64,000 nucleotides of DNA from Linepithema humile. Taxonomy: Eukaryota > Arthropoda > Insecta > Hymenoptera > Formicidae. The stretch is from contig NC_090130.1 in the NCBI RefSeq assembly GCF_040581485.1, forward strand, positions 8,618,001-8,682,000, read 5' to 3'. This document shows, in pieces, positions 36,301 through 51,300 of the stretch. A program made the translations under genes and the position numbers. Position 1 is the stretch's first letter. Every line of letters starts with the position of its first letter. The notes below the pieces were generated by a model, which was given only the letters and a program-made list of their open reading frames with translations, did not search any database and was not told where the DNA came from.

Positions 36301-39300
36301 GATTGCAATTTTCTATGAATTATGAAGGATCCTAGCAATCACGCTGATTACATTTAATTCGCGAAATCAAAATTGCTTTATTTCGCGTCACGAAATTGGA
36401 TGTCCGAAAATTATCGGGACGAGTAGCTTTCAGCGAGTGGGTTTTTTTCATCGAGAATATACGCATGCTTCCTCTTTAGAGATAATAATTTCGAAAAAAA
36501 AATTTAATTACGAGAACGTCTCGCGATTTTCATACATATTTCCTTCGAAGGGAGTAAAGACAATTTTAAACTAGATATATGTGTTACATGGGACGATGAA
36601 AAATTCTATGTAATGTCAAGTTAATAACGCGGGTCGGTGGGAATTATAGTGCACGCTGGTCCTATGTGTGTATGCAGAATGACTTATCTCATGTCATGTA
36701 AAAGAGGTTTTTCAAGGAAGTGCATACCGGCGGTTGAACTCTGTGTCACATATAATTAGCATTTTAGCGTCGCCTTCTAGTAATTTCGAAGTAACCCCTG
36801 CGAAAAGAAAATTTAATTTTATGTTACAAGAGTGACTTCATAAAATACAGACTGCGAAAGATGATATTAACTTCTTTGTGCTTTGATTTTTACGTTACTC
36901 ACCGTCCAATAATATTAATTAACGTCGCGAAAAATATAAAAGATACACTCTTAGTTGAAATCAATAATTTTTTTTTTTTTGCACTTTTTCGTCGATTTGC
37001 TTGACCGATAAAAAAATTAATTACGCACACGTATCAGAATATCAGCGCGCATATTAACTTGACTTACTCCCAGCAGAGTAATCTTGCGTGTTATTTTTAT
37101 TGATGATTTATGCAACGTAATTCTCGTCACGCGTAATGTGACTCGATACATATTTAATTGGAATGATATATTCTTAGAGATGAAATAATGCTTCGCATAA
37201 TTGAATCGACATTAAACGTGACATTCGATTTTTCCAATCCCGCCATAGTTGTGTAACAAATATTTATAAAATATTAAACTGCTCATCGCGGCGTATCACG
37301 TAACAAATTCTTCCTTTTGGCCCGGCTGAAATGGATTCGTTATTGTGCAATTTACACTCATTGCATTTATTTCATTGTTTCGTGTGACATAATCTACTTT
37401 TTCAAGCTAATCGAGTTTCTCCGGTGATTATATCCACAAATTAACGCAATATCCAATTTGCTTGCGCATGTAATGGAACAACAGAGCGCATGAGTATCAT
37501 ATTGATTAATTCATACGATTTCGTCAATATTTTCAATTTGTTTTACACTCGGATTTATTTATTCTAAATGTACTTTCTCAACGTTTAGCATCTAATTGCA
37601 TGTGTAATTTCCACTGCAAAGCTGCTAAAAGAGAAATGTCGGAAGCGACTCTCCTTTGACGTGAATTAAAGGGAAAGAAACTTCTCAGATTGCTTTCAAG
37701 ATTGTTTGCACGAATACGAAGTCTGCACAAAATATTACAAAACTATATTTCAGATGTAAAATGCAAATATCCAAGTATCTTGAAAATATATAATTCAAGC
37801 AAATAATATCAAATATTGTCAAAAAAAAGTTTAATTTTTCTGCAGTAGAAAGCTTGATTTATAGGATTTTAAATGCAAGATAGCACAAAAATTATTATTA
37901 TTTAAATGTTTAATTATGATACGACGTAAATATTTCAATATAATATCCAAATTGTTATTCTCGCAAATCGGAATTATTTTGCGATAAATTTATGACTCAA
38001 AATTTCTTCACTTATCTATTCGAAGACTTTGTCCCTTTGCTGGTTATTTTTAAATATCGATTAATGACTTTACGCCGGCATTTGCACAATAACAATCGAT
38101 TACGTTGTAGCGCTAGCATGCATTTGCAATATTATATTACAAAATTTCCTCGGTACGCGACACATGTATTTGAGGTACTAGAATGTAGAGTTTATTTCGC
38201 GGAAAATCTATCTCTGGGAAACGACAGCTTGGTAATAACTGTACGGCAGTCCGGATTTCAGTTTCTCTGCACTCTGGTAACGCGGGTAAACGAAAGTAAG
38301 TCATATTGCGTCCACGTTTACTGTGGTCAAGTCAGCGAAACCGTCCCGCCCAGGTGGATAATTAAGCGCGATGGAAACTGCTATTACACGATTAAAATAA
38401 AATTACGTATGATCGTCACGGTTTTCTGTGAATCCGGCGATAATGACCGTCACGTTTGTCGAAGCGCGTTTTATCCATTCGATGGACGCGATTTTGTTTG
38501 AGGCCGTTAAACGTTTTATTATCACACTCGAGCTGTAATTTGCAGCAATCAAACATTAACGTTAATATTGAAAAGATGAAGTAATCGGAAGAAGTCGATA
38601 GCGTCGATGTGACAACATTTCTTAAATGTTTTAAGTAAAAATGTAGAGAGGAAGCAAGTTTCTATAAACAATATTTTGTCCATTTAAGGGAAAATACATA
38701 AAATATTTTTTGCATTTGTTTTATATCTCATAAATGTTTTCGCGAACGGCGACCCGCGCCATTTTAAGTTTTTAATACCGCGGACCCTCGCATACACAGC
38801 ATTTTCAGCGCGAAATGATTTTCTGTGAATATGTCACCATCCGTCTTTTTTTATGTCAAGCGAAATTAACATATAAATGATTACCAGCGCAGCGGAATTA
38901 AGGGGTAACTCGAAAGGATAAAATTCACCGAAAATATCCACGAGCATGTGCTTTTCAAAGCGACCTCGCAAACCACTTTTGACAGCTTTTCGCGTGCACG
39001 CTGTGTGCGCGGAAAGAGGGGGAAAAAACAATGCGTGCTAACGGCGAAAAAAAAAAAAATTCGCACGCTTGTAAATGCGACTAAACGTATGCTTCCTATC
39101 GACAGGCGGAAATGTTGTGAGATGTAAACGTACGGATGATGAAATCTGTACACACGACGAATATGCATTTAATCCCTTTGCAATGCCACGATACGTCGTA
39201 TGACAGACAAAATATACCGTTTGACATTACGCGTGTAGACTGGTGTAGCGGCAAGTATAGCTCGTGCCTTTTTTTTGCCTCGAATTATTTTCAGCTTTAG

Positions 39301-42300
39301 AAAAAAAATTTGTCAAATTTGTTTCCTTTTTTTTTTTTGTTTGTTTTTCCACATTTAATATTTGTCATTGATATGACACAAAAAGTCGATATTTTTATAC
39401 TTTGCAAACAATATTGATGCTGAAAAATGACACCATCAATTTTCATGTGATTTTTAATTGTTCATGCAAAATTTTTACATTTATTGAATATGGCAAATTT
39501 TTTTTATTTCTTATTTTCTTTCAAATGTTATTTTCAAATACATCATTTGTGTACTTTTGCGTATGAAAAAAAAAGAGGGACGCACACAAAGCACTAAGAA
39601 AATTGCACGATTCTACATGAGAAAAGGCAATTGCACTTTCCACATGCGCTATTATGCATAAGAAAGAAAAAAGTTCGGGGTTACAGAGAGTCAAAGTTCA
39701 TCAAGTCACTTAACTTCTTCGCGAATTTTCCCAGCCCAAGGCAAGAGATACAAGCAACACTTGTGTGCGTTTGCGTGATTTGCTCTACACACACGTGGTA
39801 ATTTATTTCGACTCGGCGCTTCTCTTTGCACGGCGCATAATTCACTTCGACATGCGATTTTGTTTCGGAACTAGAAATTATCGGCGAGAAGAGGTGTAAT
39901 TTCGGCGATGGCGATGTTCTTTCATTGTCAAACAAAGCATCCGACAATGCCGCGGTCGCGGAAAGAACTCGCGCGCTAAGCACGGGGAATCGACGCTGAT
40001 TGCGCCGTAATTTATTTATCGGCGCAGTGATTGCGCCCTCGATTTATTAATTATTTGCGATGCGTCACGCGCGCCGCGACATTACGTGATTTGTACCGCG
40101 GCAGATCCTCTCGCTAATTGTGCGCGAATCTAATGGCTGTACAGTCGCATAGGCGTGACGACAGGTTTCTCGAAACGGGGTCGAAAAATGGATTTATCCG
40201 ATCGATCAGCCGGCCGGTGAAAGCTTAGTGAAAATCACGAATTACCCAGTTTTTTAAGCCTATTTCCGAGAATTGAGATTCGATATCTCCGAACATGAGC
40301 CTAAATTATTACGATAATGATGAATATGAAGATTAGTGGTTCAGTCATTGAAAATTCTATGGTGTAAAATTAGGTTAGCATTGAAAAATAGAGTATTAGA
40401 GGCATGAATAGAAAATCTAGAGGACTTTTGAATAAATTTCAACTTTAAGCTGGAAGTTAGAACAAACAGAGAAGCCACGTTAAAACAGGGCGAAGTTTTA
40501 TTATGAATTCTGATAAATAGTGACCGAAGTCTTTGTTTTAAATTTGCAAATATTGACGACGTAAATTTACTGCAATTTATAGAATGTTACATAATTTAAC
40601 AGAGGTGAATTTAAAAATGTGTAACTCGCATTGGAAAAGAACCTCTAGAAATATTAAAAAAAAAAACAATGTCTCGTTAAAGCGTGGAGAATTATGGCCT
40701 CCGGCGTGCATCAGCGCGTATTGATTAATAAATACGCGCTTGTCGCGCGGTCGATCTTTTTATTTGCGCCGACTGTTTCCGCGGTCTACACGATCTATAC
40801 GGGGGAGTTATACGGTTTCACCATCTGCCATCGGCGATTTAAATTTCAAAGCGTCGCCCGTGGTGCCCTATATTATCCGCGTTCGCGCGAGAAAGCGCGA
40901 AACTATTCGCAATCGCGGACGTAATCCGCGGCGCAAACGTTTTCGCGCACTCACACGCGTGAGTGTAACGATGTAATTTCTGCGCGTTACACGACCGCCA
41001 AAGGGAGACGGTAAATCCGCATTAAGCGTGGCGCAACGAGTTCTTTAAATCGGCTGAAATGGCTTTTAATACCGTCGCCGTTTGCTTTGATCGAATCTCT
41101 CGTGCGCGCGCGGAAGCGTGATTAATCGGACCAGATTACAGAAACATATCTCGCGGTCAGAGAGAATTATTTATAAAATCGCTACGAGCGAGGCACCCTC
41201 GTTGCCTCGTTTTAATGGGATTTCTTTTTTGTAACACCTTGCGAAAGCCGCGGGATGTTTATTTAAGCGCGAAATTAGGCGTCGGTATATTCGGAGATGC
41301 GATATCGCGGCGCGCGGACGGCTTTTCTTCGGTAATCTCGAAAACTTCTTCCCGGCGAATCTAACGCGCGGCCATTTATGCAAAACTATCGCTAACAAGA
41401 AATAGATTGCGCATGAACGGCATTTTTCCGGGCAGTTTTATGTACATGGAGAATTTATGGACATGCATTCTTTACGTTATACGACGAGGAAACTGAAAGG
41501 CATTACCCATGTGAAAAGCTTATCGTCGCGAAATATTCAGAACAGATTCTGTGAGAAATATTAATGGGAGAAATATAAATGGAAATATTAATTAAATCAT
41601 ACATATATTATAAGACATCATGTAAAAACGTCAATTTTTAATGTGATGCAAAATTTGGAGTGCTGCCTAATTTAAATTAATTATTCATTTTAAATTTAAA
41701 TGTCAACGAAGTGCCACATCTATTTTTTCACAATTCCTAGATATTTTTCAAATTAAACCTAAAAGTGCTTTCCAAAATAAGCTTTAATCGCAGTTGAGGG
41801 TATAAAAAGTCCGCGAAGATAAAACCGATCTCGCCGAACGAAAGTTCTCTCGCTCGAGAAAGTCGCGGAAAGTGCAGTTCGCAAGTATGGAAGATGCAAT
41901 GATGCATCGGGGCGCGGCGAAAGAACGTGTGCAACGTACCGTAATCTTATATTCGTATGATAAATATGATCGGATGGCGGTCGACTTTCAATCCTCATCC
42001 GCACAACTTCCGCGCGTCCGCCGAACGCTTCCGAAAGATATTCGCAAAGATATTCCGCTCCTGATTTCGGCGCGCGCAAAATGGGATTTCGGGGCGCATC
42101 CGCGCGCGCCGTAATGCATCGGGCGGTGCATCGCCCTTATCTCCGCCCGGCGAAGTTTGCTTTAACCCTCTTAATGTCTCTCGTCCGGAGAGACCGTCGT
42201 CCTGTCGGCTTAACTCGCAGGCTGCGAGTCGCTGCGCAACCCGGTTAGCTGTCGCCGGCTAATTCTTTAAGGCCATTAACGAGGCTGCGCTAATAAATCG

Positions 42301-45300
42301 CCGGCCGGGCCCCGCCGCGCCGGCCCGGCGAGCCAGGTTTCCGCAGGCAGGAACGATGGCGTATCATTTATTTAAAAGAGTCGAATCGATACGCCGTCCG
42401 AGAGACGGACGCGGAATTGATCAGCAGCCGGAGACGTGGAAGCCAATTTGGTCCCCGTCATTTGTCGCGAGGCGGGGGACCTCGATGAGGATTCTAGGAA
42501 CAGATTTATCTATATGACGACGCGGATTCGAGCGAGCCTCATTTTGCTCTTATTTATTACCTCCCCCCTTTCCCCCTTTTTTTTTGCTTGATTTGTGCTA
42601 TTTTTTAAATAACTACTTTTCTTCGACTTGTATTCGATATTGACTTGCTAATAACCTCATTAGAGACCGTAGTGAGAAAGTCGATAATTTAAATTACAAC
42701 TCTTTTACATCGACTTCGGGTCGCCGGCCCGATTATGCTCCGTCAGATTTCATTTCCCGTCGAGCCTTTAATAATTAGCGGCGTGTTTGAACAGGTTTTT
42801 TTTAACGCGTTTCCTTTTTCATTCAATCTTATATTAAATTGAAACACACACTCGAGTACGTCCGCGATCGATCCGAGGCGAATACATGATTGTTCGTGAT
42901 GTTTGAAGACGCGTGGATTATGGATTAATCTAACGTGGAAATTTCGAGAACTGCGAAATACAATTAAGGATCGTCGGACGTGCCGCGCGACGGCGCCTGA
43001 CACGACGTTTGATTCGCAATATTCGACTGACTTCCGGTTTTAATTGGTTTAATGCCACTTGAATAATTTGTGTATCGCCATCGTTGCACTCCTTTCAGCC
43101 TGATTATACTCAGGAGTGACAAGTGTTGTTATATGCTAATTTTGCTAAATTGCACGAGGAGAACCGTAATTTATTCATGAAACTAAATACCACACTGTTG
43201 TAAGTAATTACTTTCACCTCCTTTCTGCTCTCCCCCCCCCCCCGCTTTTTGTATTTCTCCTCCTAATTTCTTTTACGTCTTCCGACTTTGTACTCGCGGC
43301 ATTCCTGCTCCTGCTTCCTTCGCGCCATCTTTCTACTTACTGTTTTCTTCATTTCTTTTCCCCCTTTGTTCCCATCACCTCGTTAATCATTGCCTTTTGT
43401 TCTGTTTCGGCGGAAGCCCCCTCTATATCTTTGTGCATTCTTGTTTTTCATTCTTTCAACACTTTTGCCACTTTCGGCTCGAAAAGTCTGTTGCGCATAG
43501 TATCGCGTGCGCCGAAAGCTCCTTAAAACCCGCTCCGCGGCCAGATTCCTCGTAAATACGTTAAGTAAATCCATTTAGACGGTATCTTATATAAAACAAC
43601 GCGTAATCAACTGTTCGCGGTGACTGTTCGTGGCAGGAAGAGCTTAACGAGGGCCATTCGTGTCGCTCGCCTAGCGAAAATCGCGTCCCTTAATCCCGCG
43701 AGTGCCGGGCGCGGTGCGAGAAATAGCGTCGTTATTCGCTGGCGTTGCGTCGCTTTCGCTTTAATAAACAACCGATTGGGCCGCACGATAAATATGGAAG
43801 TTACCGAAGATCACCCGAAGGCCCCCCGCGAGACGACATTTCGTGAATTTTCCACGCGCGCTGAATACTCGAGGATTTCAAGGACTTCCCAGAATCGTCG
43901 GCATTTTTCCCTTTCTTCGCCGCTTCCGGCGTGGTGCCGAACGAGATGGAAAATCGCGAGCTTCCTTCCGGCATGCCGTTGCCTCGGCATGTCGCGAGTT
44001 CAAAGTCAAGAAAGAAGAGAGCGGAGGGCCTCGGCAAGGTGACGCGCGATTGTCTCCCTTTTCCGCGCCGTATTATTATGCCACGGAGACAATGACGCTG
44101 TAATTACTGCATACCGTGCCATTGTAACGCACTGTAAGACGTTACTGGCATCAACGCGACGAATTGTGTCTTCGAGAAGTAATTCCCACCGGGTATTTAG
44201 ACCGAGAACGCATGCTCATCGTGATACCGCGAGTACACGACTTGACTGCAAATTACTCGCATCGCATTAAAGTTCTCCGGTTACTAGAAATATCGATCCT
44301 TAAATATTATTACGAACAAATGACTCGATATTAATTTCTGGACGCCAAGACGAATCGATTCGCGATAATAACCTTTTTTTTTTTGGGGTGCACAACTCCG
44401 TTCTTCAATTATTTGCACTTGGCTATTGCGGCCGCGGCCGAGCTTATAGTTTCTCTTGAACGCACGAAACGTACGTACGTACTTGTCATGATCGATGAAT
44501 AACTAGAGCAAAACAGAGCACGCCACGACAGATGGAATTAGAATCGATCGTTTCCCTAGTTCGTCGATAAAAGTAACAAGCGTGTGTGCAGTTTGCATTA
44601 TTTATATTTATTTGGAAAGTGAGTGCAAGCACGCGAACGAAAATTATATCGCGAACAATTGAACGTGGAGAAATTTGTAAAATAATAATTATCGCAAATC
44701 CGCCTGACTCGGTGGAGAGAAAAAGTTGTGTTTTTAATTAGCACATCTTTCCGAATCGTGCTGATGTTTGTGCAAAAATATTGGTACCGTCGTCAGCAGA
44801 CCGTAATAATTGTACAGCTAATATGCGTGCTGCCCGCGAAATGTATTTGCATCGCTACAGAAATGTGTTATGCAATTGCGTCACATCGTAACATTTGTAT
44901 TATGATCTCCATGTGGCTCTCGGATCATTCTCGGAACAATGGCGTCGTGTTCCGCGAGGTAGAATAGATCATCGGTGTCGGCTCTTATAACGTGCGTTAC
45001 GTCACGGAGAAAACGCGCGCATGTGGCAACGCCTGTTAACACGTCATGAGGAGATCATCGATGACCGGCGCACCTACGCTTAAACTCCGTCAGCAATACT
45101 GTGCAGCGTGGACGAAGTGTAATAATAGAATCATTGATCTCCCCGGAGATGCACGGATTGCCGCAAAAAATTATTGCGTCTTTTTTTTTTTTTCGACGTT
45201 ACGACGTAAGTTTCTATTTTCGATTGTAATTTCTTCAACAAAGATATTGCTTTCTCTGTGAATTTTTTTTTACAAAAAATCGACGCATCTCGATAAGATA

Positions 45301-48300
45301 ATTTGAGGTTCGTGACATTTGGCTTTAGAAAATATTACATCTCTGTCTGAGATTTTATTAAACAAACAGTTCTTGCACTGCGTTGTTGTTACCTTTTTTT
45401 ATCTTCTGTTCAACGTAACATATGCGGTTTTATCGAATGGAAAGGTTTACTTTGAGACGCATTAATTTTTTTTTGACAGTTTATTTTGAAACCCGGTATA
45501 AATATGATGGAAGACAAATAATATGAATTTTATATCTGCGTTTTAGTATTACTATTTACGTTTTGCCGATTCTGTGACATTTCAGCGAAACGTTTTCCAA
45601 ATTTTATATTATTATTTTTATTGCAAATTTAAATTTTTGACTATTTATTTTTAGCCGTGACAAAAGAAGATTGCTTTATACACAATTTCAACAGTTCAAT
45701 TGTTTGCGGCTTTCAATAAGTTGTACAAGTTTTTCCAAAAAGTCGAGAAGTGGATTAATTAATTTCTTCCTTCCGAAAATCCGATAAATACATCTGCAAG
45801 TGGTTGAACTACTTCCCATTTCGTTTATACCACTGTTATTGACACGGTGAAGAGTGCTTCAGTATCTATGTCTGCGGAAAATTAAATTATATGCCTCACG
45901 TGACTAAAATATACCGTTATTTAATTACTGTCATTCTTCTCGAACGAAACGGAATTAGCTGGGCGAACGTCTCGACTCTCCGTCGTAATAATGCCGTGCC
46001 CGCTGATATAAATACTCGCACAATCGGATTCACTTTGATCGCCGTCGGATAAGTCTTTGCGCGTGAAAGGCAGAATACACGAATATCTCTCTCCTCCCAT
46101 TTTTATATTCAAAAGTTCAAGTCCGGATGAAAGAAAATTCGTGTTATTCTACGCAAGACTACCGGCTACCGCGGGGGGGTTAATAACCGCGGCGATTACC
46201 GGTCGCGGAAATCGCAAAGTGCACGCGGTGCAGTCACGACGGGGTCAAGCACCTCGCCGTGGCGTATTCTTCGAGGAAATGGGTCGCGCATTTCTTTGTT
46301 TCTTTTTTCTCTCTCTCTCTCTCCTTTCTTTTTTTCGGTCGCCGTGGAAAAATCGAAGTCCGAGATAGAGACTCCTGTATTGCGAGCCGTGAAAAAAGTA
46401 ACGGTGGAAGAAAGCACGGCAAGAAAAGCCGTGCGGGCAGCCGGAAAAGGCCGTCTCTCTCTCTCTCTCTCTCACTCACTCACTCACTCACTCACTCACT
46501 CACTCACTCACTCACTTGCTCGCTCTTTTTTTCTAAAGATTAAAAAATAGACGGCCGCCCTTTGACGTCAGCTTACGTCTGAGCGGGGATTTCGTTCGTA
46601 CGTGATTCGGCCTGTTTGTGCGATGTGCAGATATATCGCTGTATTAGATTATTGCCGCTCGCTTGCATTATTTACGCGGACCCGCGCAAATCCTCGAGTT
46701 TCGCCGGGGTGACCGTATCAGTGGCTCTTGAAAAATATATTCGCGACTTCAAAGCGAAGTTAGAATCTGCAATCCGAACTTTACGCTGTATAAGATGACC
46801 TGTTATATTATAAATGTGACGCATCTAAACGCTTCATTGAATACTAAGAAATACAGATCTTTGAAACGACATTTTGAGCAGTTTTCGAAGACGAGTTTGA
46901 TCCGAGAAGGATATTTTTCTCCCGAAATTATCGCGGATAACGGTTTCTCTTTCCACTTTTCCAAACTTACTCCAACGAATTGCAACATTATCAAAATTCA
47001 TCCACGACGCACACGCGTACGTGAGAAGCATCGTGACACTAACAATTAAATAACAAAGGCGTATAAGTGCGACGGAAGGATTTATTAACGAATTTCCACT
47101 CGACAGCCAATGACGGCCGCGAATAATCTCGCCGCTTAACTCCGGCGCGGATCGTACCGCTTTGTCGATCGGTGACGCGAGCGAATAAAACGATATAACT
47201 GTATATTCGTGAATAACTTACATATCTATATTGCCGGCGAGATATTTCGGACGAAATCGAGACGAGTCGGCAGCTCGGTTCCGCTTCGGCGGCTCCGGGA
47301 GTCGATTTATTAGTAGTCTCCACCGTAACTTTCCGCAAGAGGGAGGGCTATCGATTTTACGGGCGGGCGGTGACCAGTCACGATGGTCGTGAGGTCGGTC
47401 GACAACGAAGGGTAAGAAATTCGTGTTATATCAATTCAACGAGCGCGCGCCGGAAGCCCTCTCTCTCTCTCTTTCTCGCTTTTGGCTCGCATTCCGCACA
47501 CGTTTTTTAATAAACCTGCGCAAGCGTTCCCTGTCGCTTTTGTCCGATGTCGTTCTCGTGAACGCAGGATCGGAAAGCGTCATCGGAGGAAGCACGAAAC
47601 GGTTTCGTCGCGACGCGCCGGGACTAAAAATAAGGCGTTATCGACCGACGCGCGATCCTGCGCTGCGAGTGAGTCGATGAAGTGGTTACACATTGCGGCA
47701 TTAGCGAGGAAAACCTCCTCCCGTTCCTGCCCGCGATATCGAGAGAACGTTGCCTGCGCTGCTTGATTGCATCTCGTTGCAGTTGTGCACGGGGGTGGCG
47801 GCTAATTCACGACCACGTATTCCCCGTAGACGATGCTGAAATTAATGCAAGTTGAAAGTTTTCAATGTAACGCAACACTTGCAAATTGTAACTTTTATAA
47901 TTTCTACAGAGTTTCCGCAGGATTCTCCGTTTCTCGCATTTCCGTTTATTTATAAATTCCTCGATTAATGCGATGCGAAATGCGGAAGAAAAATTTCTGT
48001 TTTTAAGCAGTTTAAATGTTGGTGAAATAGCTGTTTAAAAAAACATTAATCATTTTACAAGTAACTGAGAATGAGAAGATTTTCATGTATGCTTGAGTAT
48101 TTTGCGGTGAATAATTCGGGTAGATTAGCTTGTAATTTTTTATACATTCTCAAATCTCACACAAATCCGATGAAAATACAATTTTATTCATTGTTGTTCG
48201 ACCAAATATATATTTTTTCTCTTTTATTATTAGCGAGAATGTTTAACAGAAATAACACTTTTAAATATTTAATAATTTTTTGACATTCTATTTTAATAAA

Positions 48301-51300
48301 CAAGCTAACAAATTCCATAAGTTCATTATAAATAAAATGACAAATAATATTCCACTATTATATTTTCCTTTAAAACTCATGAATTCGCGAAAAGCTCTTC
48401 ATTCTCAACGGTTTATAGCTGGAAAATTATTCAAGTGCCTAGACATTTTTCGGCCAACAAAATACCGTTCCCCGATTTAGCGTAAAACGACGCTGTATAC
48501 TTTCCGTATTTTCTATCACAATAAAACAGGACGTAATACTCTGTTTGAGTGTCTCGTGTTTCGAGCTAATGAATAAAAAATGAAACGAATCGATCACGTC
48601 TTGCACGCTCGCGCGACTCGTATTATTTCCCGCCGGCGACGCTGCGGATATTGTTGGCGAAATCAAGGTTGCCGCGGCTCGCCGGCGATTATTGAGGTAT
48701 TAAAAATAGGGCGTTGTACGCGGAGGCAAAGGTTCCATTCGCCGAGAGGCCCCGAGTGGATGATTCGCTCGCAAACTCCGCACGGTCGGCCAGGGCTGCG
48801 CGACGAGGGGGTTGGCTGATTTAATAACGCGGCCCGCTCGAGCGAAACACCCGTCCGTCCGTCCAGCGAGCACCGATAACCACCACCACCATTATATGGC
48901 ACGTGCGCACAGCTTTGTCTGTGTATATGTGGTTTTTTTTTTCCTTCTTTTTCGGCGTGACTGTATGCGAGGGTGTGCCTCGCGTGCGTGTATCCGCAGT
49001 GGAGATACAGTATAGATCAGCGGTTCCCAAATTGTCCGGAGAGCGTTGACTCTAAAGAAAGCTAACAGTGAGAAATAATTGTTTTTGAGCAAGCTTTGAA
49101 AGTACAGTTTGATATTTTCGAGACGCAAGAAAAATTTTCGGAAAAATAAATCGTCATCGCGAGGAACTTGCGTGAGAACAATGATTATTACGAGCTGCAA
49201 GTGTCTTGTCGCGACAAGTGTTATTTCACTTCAGCGCTTTTTCTCGCGAGATAAATCATTATTTTACGGCGCAATTTACGGCGTTGCAACGTCGCGCGAG
49301 GTCTGAGAACCCTCGATGAAGTCTATGATCATGAATGATCGCGCGCGAACGATCGTGAAGCGCACGCCCACGCTCTCTGCGCCGGGCTCTGCCCCCTTGT
49401 CTCTCGTGTCACGGACGGCGAGAAAGTGAATATTAAACCCGCACGCACTGGAGAAAATCGTCAAAGCTCGTTAAGCGCCCGCGAGATGGGTTTTAATTTT
49501 AGAAAATTAATTCCAGCCCGGTGCGACGTCCGGCGGGAATTGGATTAATCGTTAGGCCATTCCAGTTGCATCTCGAGGTGTTATGTTCTCATCGTCGCCA
49601 CACGTGTCGGGGGTTATTTAAATTAAATGTTAATGGAATATTCGGAGGAAAACTTTTCGCACGAATCCAATAGTTTCGATAAATTTTAACGACCTGCTGA
49701 AACAAATGCATAGATAAGTCGTTTAAATGCGTGATCGATATAATTATGGAGGAAATTATTGTTGCAAACTGTTCAATGCAATTATAAGAATTATTCAACC
49801 GGAAAATTCTGTGATGTAAAGGATTATATGAATTTAATTGAGAGAGGAGAAATTTATCCTCATTTTTACACTTTGATTTATATATCGATCGAAAAAGATT
49901 CTGCAATCTTGAAATATCGAGGCTCACAAGTCAAAAGGATTTCGAGATGTCTCAGTCCCGGAAGCTTCAAACTGTTGGATCTTTGAATCTTTTGGTCCCG
50001 ACTGTTCTAAAGTTTTTGGAGCTTGAATTTCTCGACTTTCGGTTTTTCGAATCTACAAGCGAAGAATTTTAAAACTTGCAAAAACTTGAAAATTTTTGCT
50101 CTTTCGCCTCTCTCGAATCCATTCGATCCATAAATCGCAATTGCACACGAGTGATATGTCGAAAAACAAAAATAGTAATCTGTAAAATGGCGATAGAATA
50201 ATAGCCTTAATCAAAATGTGTTCAGTTCCGTGTAGTTGCAATTTATTTCGACATTGCGCACGGTTCAATCAAACACCATTGTTTCTCGTGTTTGTTTAAC
50301 CTAATACGAAATTCGCACGCGGTAAAATCGACCAAATCAATAAATCCTATTCTATTTGCTCTCCGCGAAGCGTATTTATTTTTCGATGCTGTGAAATTAT
50401 ATCTTCTCGTTCACATGGTGACGCCTAATTTCCATGCGCCTGGATATTTCAGCGCAAAACGTGTTATTGAAATGCGTAAATTGCTACGAAAGAGCCATGT
50501 TATTTTTCATATCGCCAAACAGCGAATGCATTCACATTAATATTACGCGAAAAAAAATTCATTCGCGTGGTTTTGAATTATAATAAATTTTGCAATTCAA
50601 CAAAAAGATACAAACTGGATTTCCGAAAAGGATATCAAATGCGCCTTTAAATTTTCTCTCTGTAAAAAAAGTTGCTTCAAACGGAGGCTCTTGCCGCTGG
50701 ATAATTTTCAGAATGTTAATTAGTAAACATTATTTACACAGTAGAGATGTGATAATAAACATCGTAAGAAAAGTGGAGCTGTTTTATATAAATGTCATAA
50801 TTGTAACTAGAAATAAGTACAAGATGAACTCTGAGTTTTAGTAGACCCTCGAGGCAAATCATGTTGACGTTCATGACTACCGTTGCAAGAAAAACCTCGC
50901 TCTCTTTGAGAGCCGCGATGAATCTATGTGGAAACTGATAAGAATTAAAATGTACACTCGCGGAAATGATTGGATTTGGAAAAATTCTTACGCGCTGCAC
51001 TGCTGACAAATGCAGACACGTGTGAATTAAACCGACAGAGATTGCCGCGTTTGAAAACAATAGACGCGCAACAGCAACGAGTGCAATTGAATGTAATAAA
51101 GTGGATCAAGCGAAAAGTGAAGCGATTAAGAGCGCGTGTGCTCACGGCCGTTAATTAAAGCGCTCGCCGTGTGGCGCTTAATAAAATAATAAGCCGCTGA
51201 ATAGTGCAGCGGCTAATTAGATGTTCATGCCGCGTGAAAGTTGAATGTCCAATGCTTCGCGCGTGCCCGGAAATTTAGAATCCGTGCCGGCGGAGCGTTT

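Noticed and set aside
43620..44103. Overlapping frames of 140, 86 and 78 codons on both strands
   Set aside because: All in a CpG-rich patch with few stops; Arg/Ala-rich with no domain.
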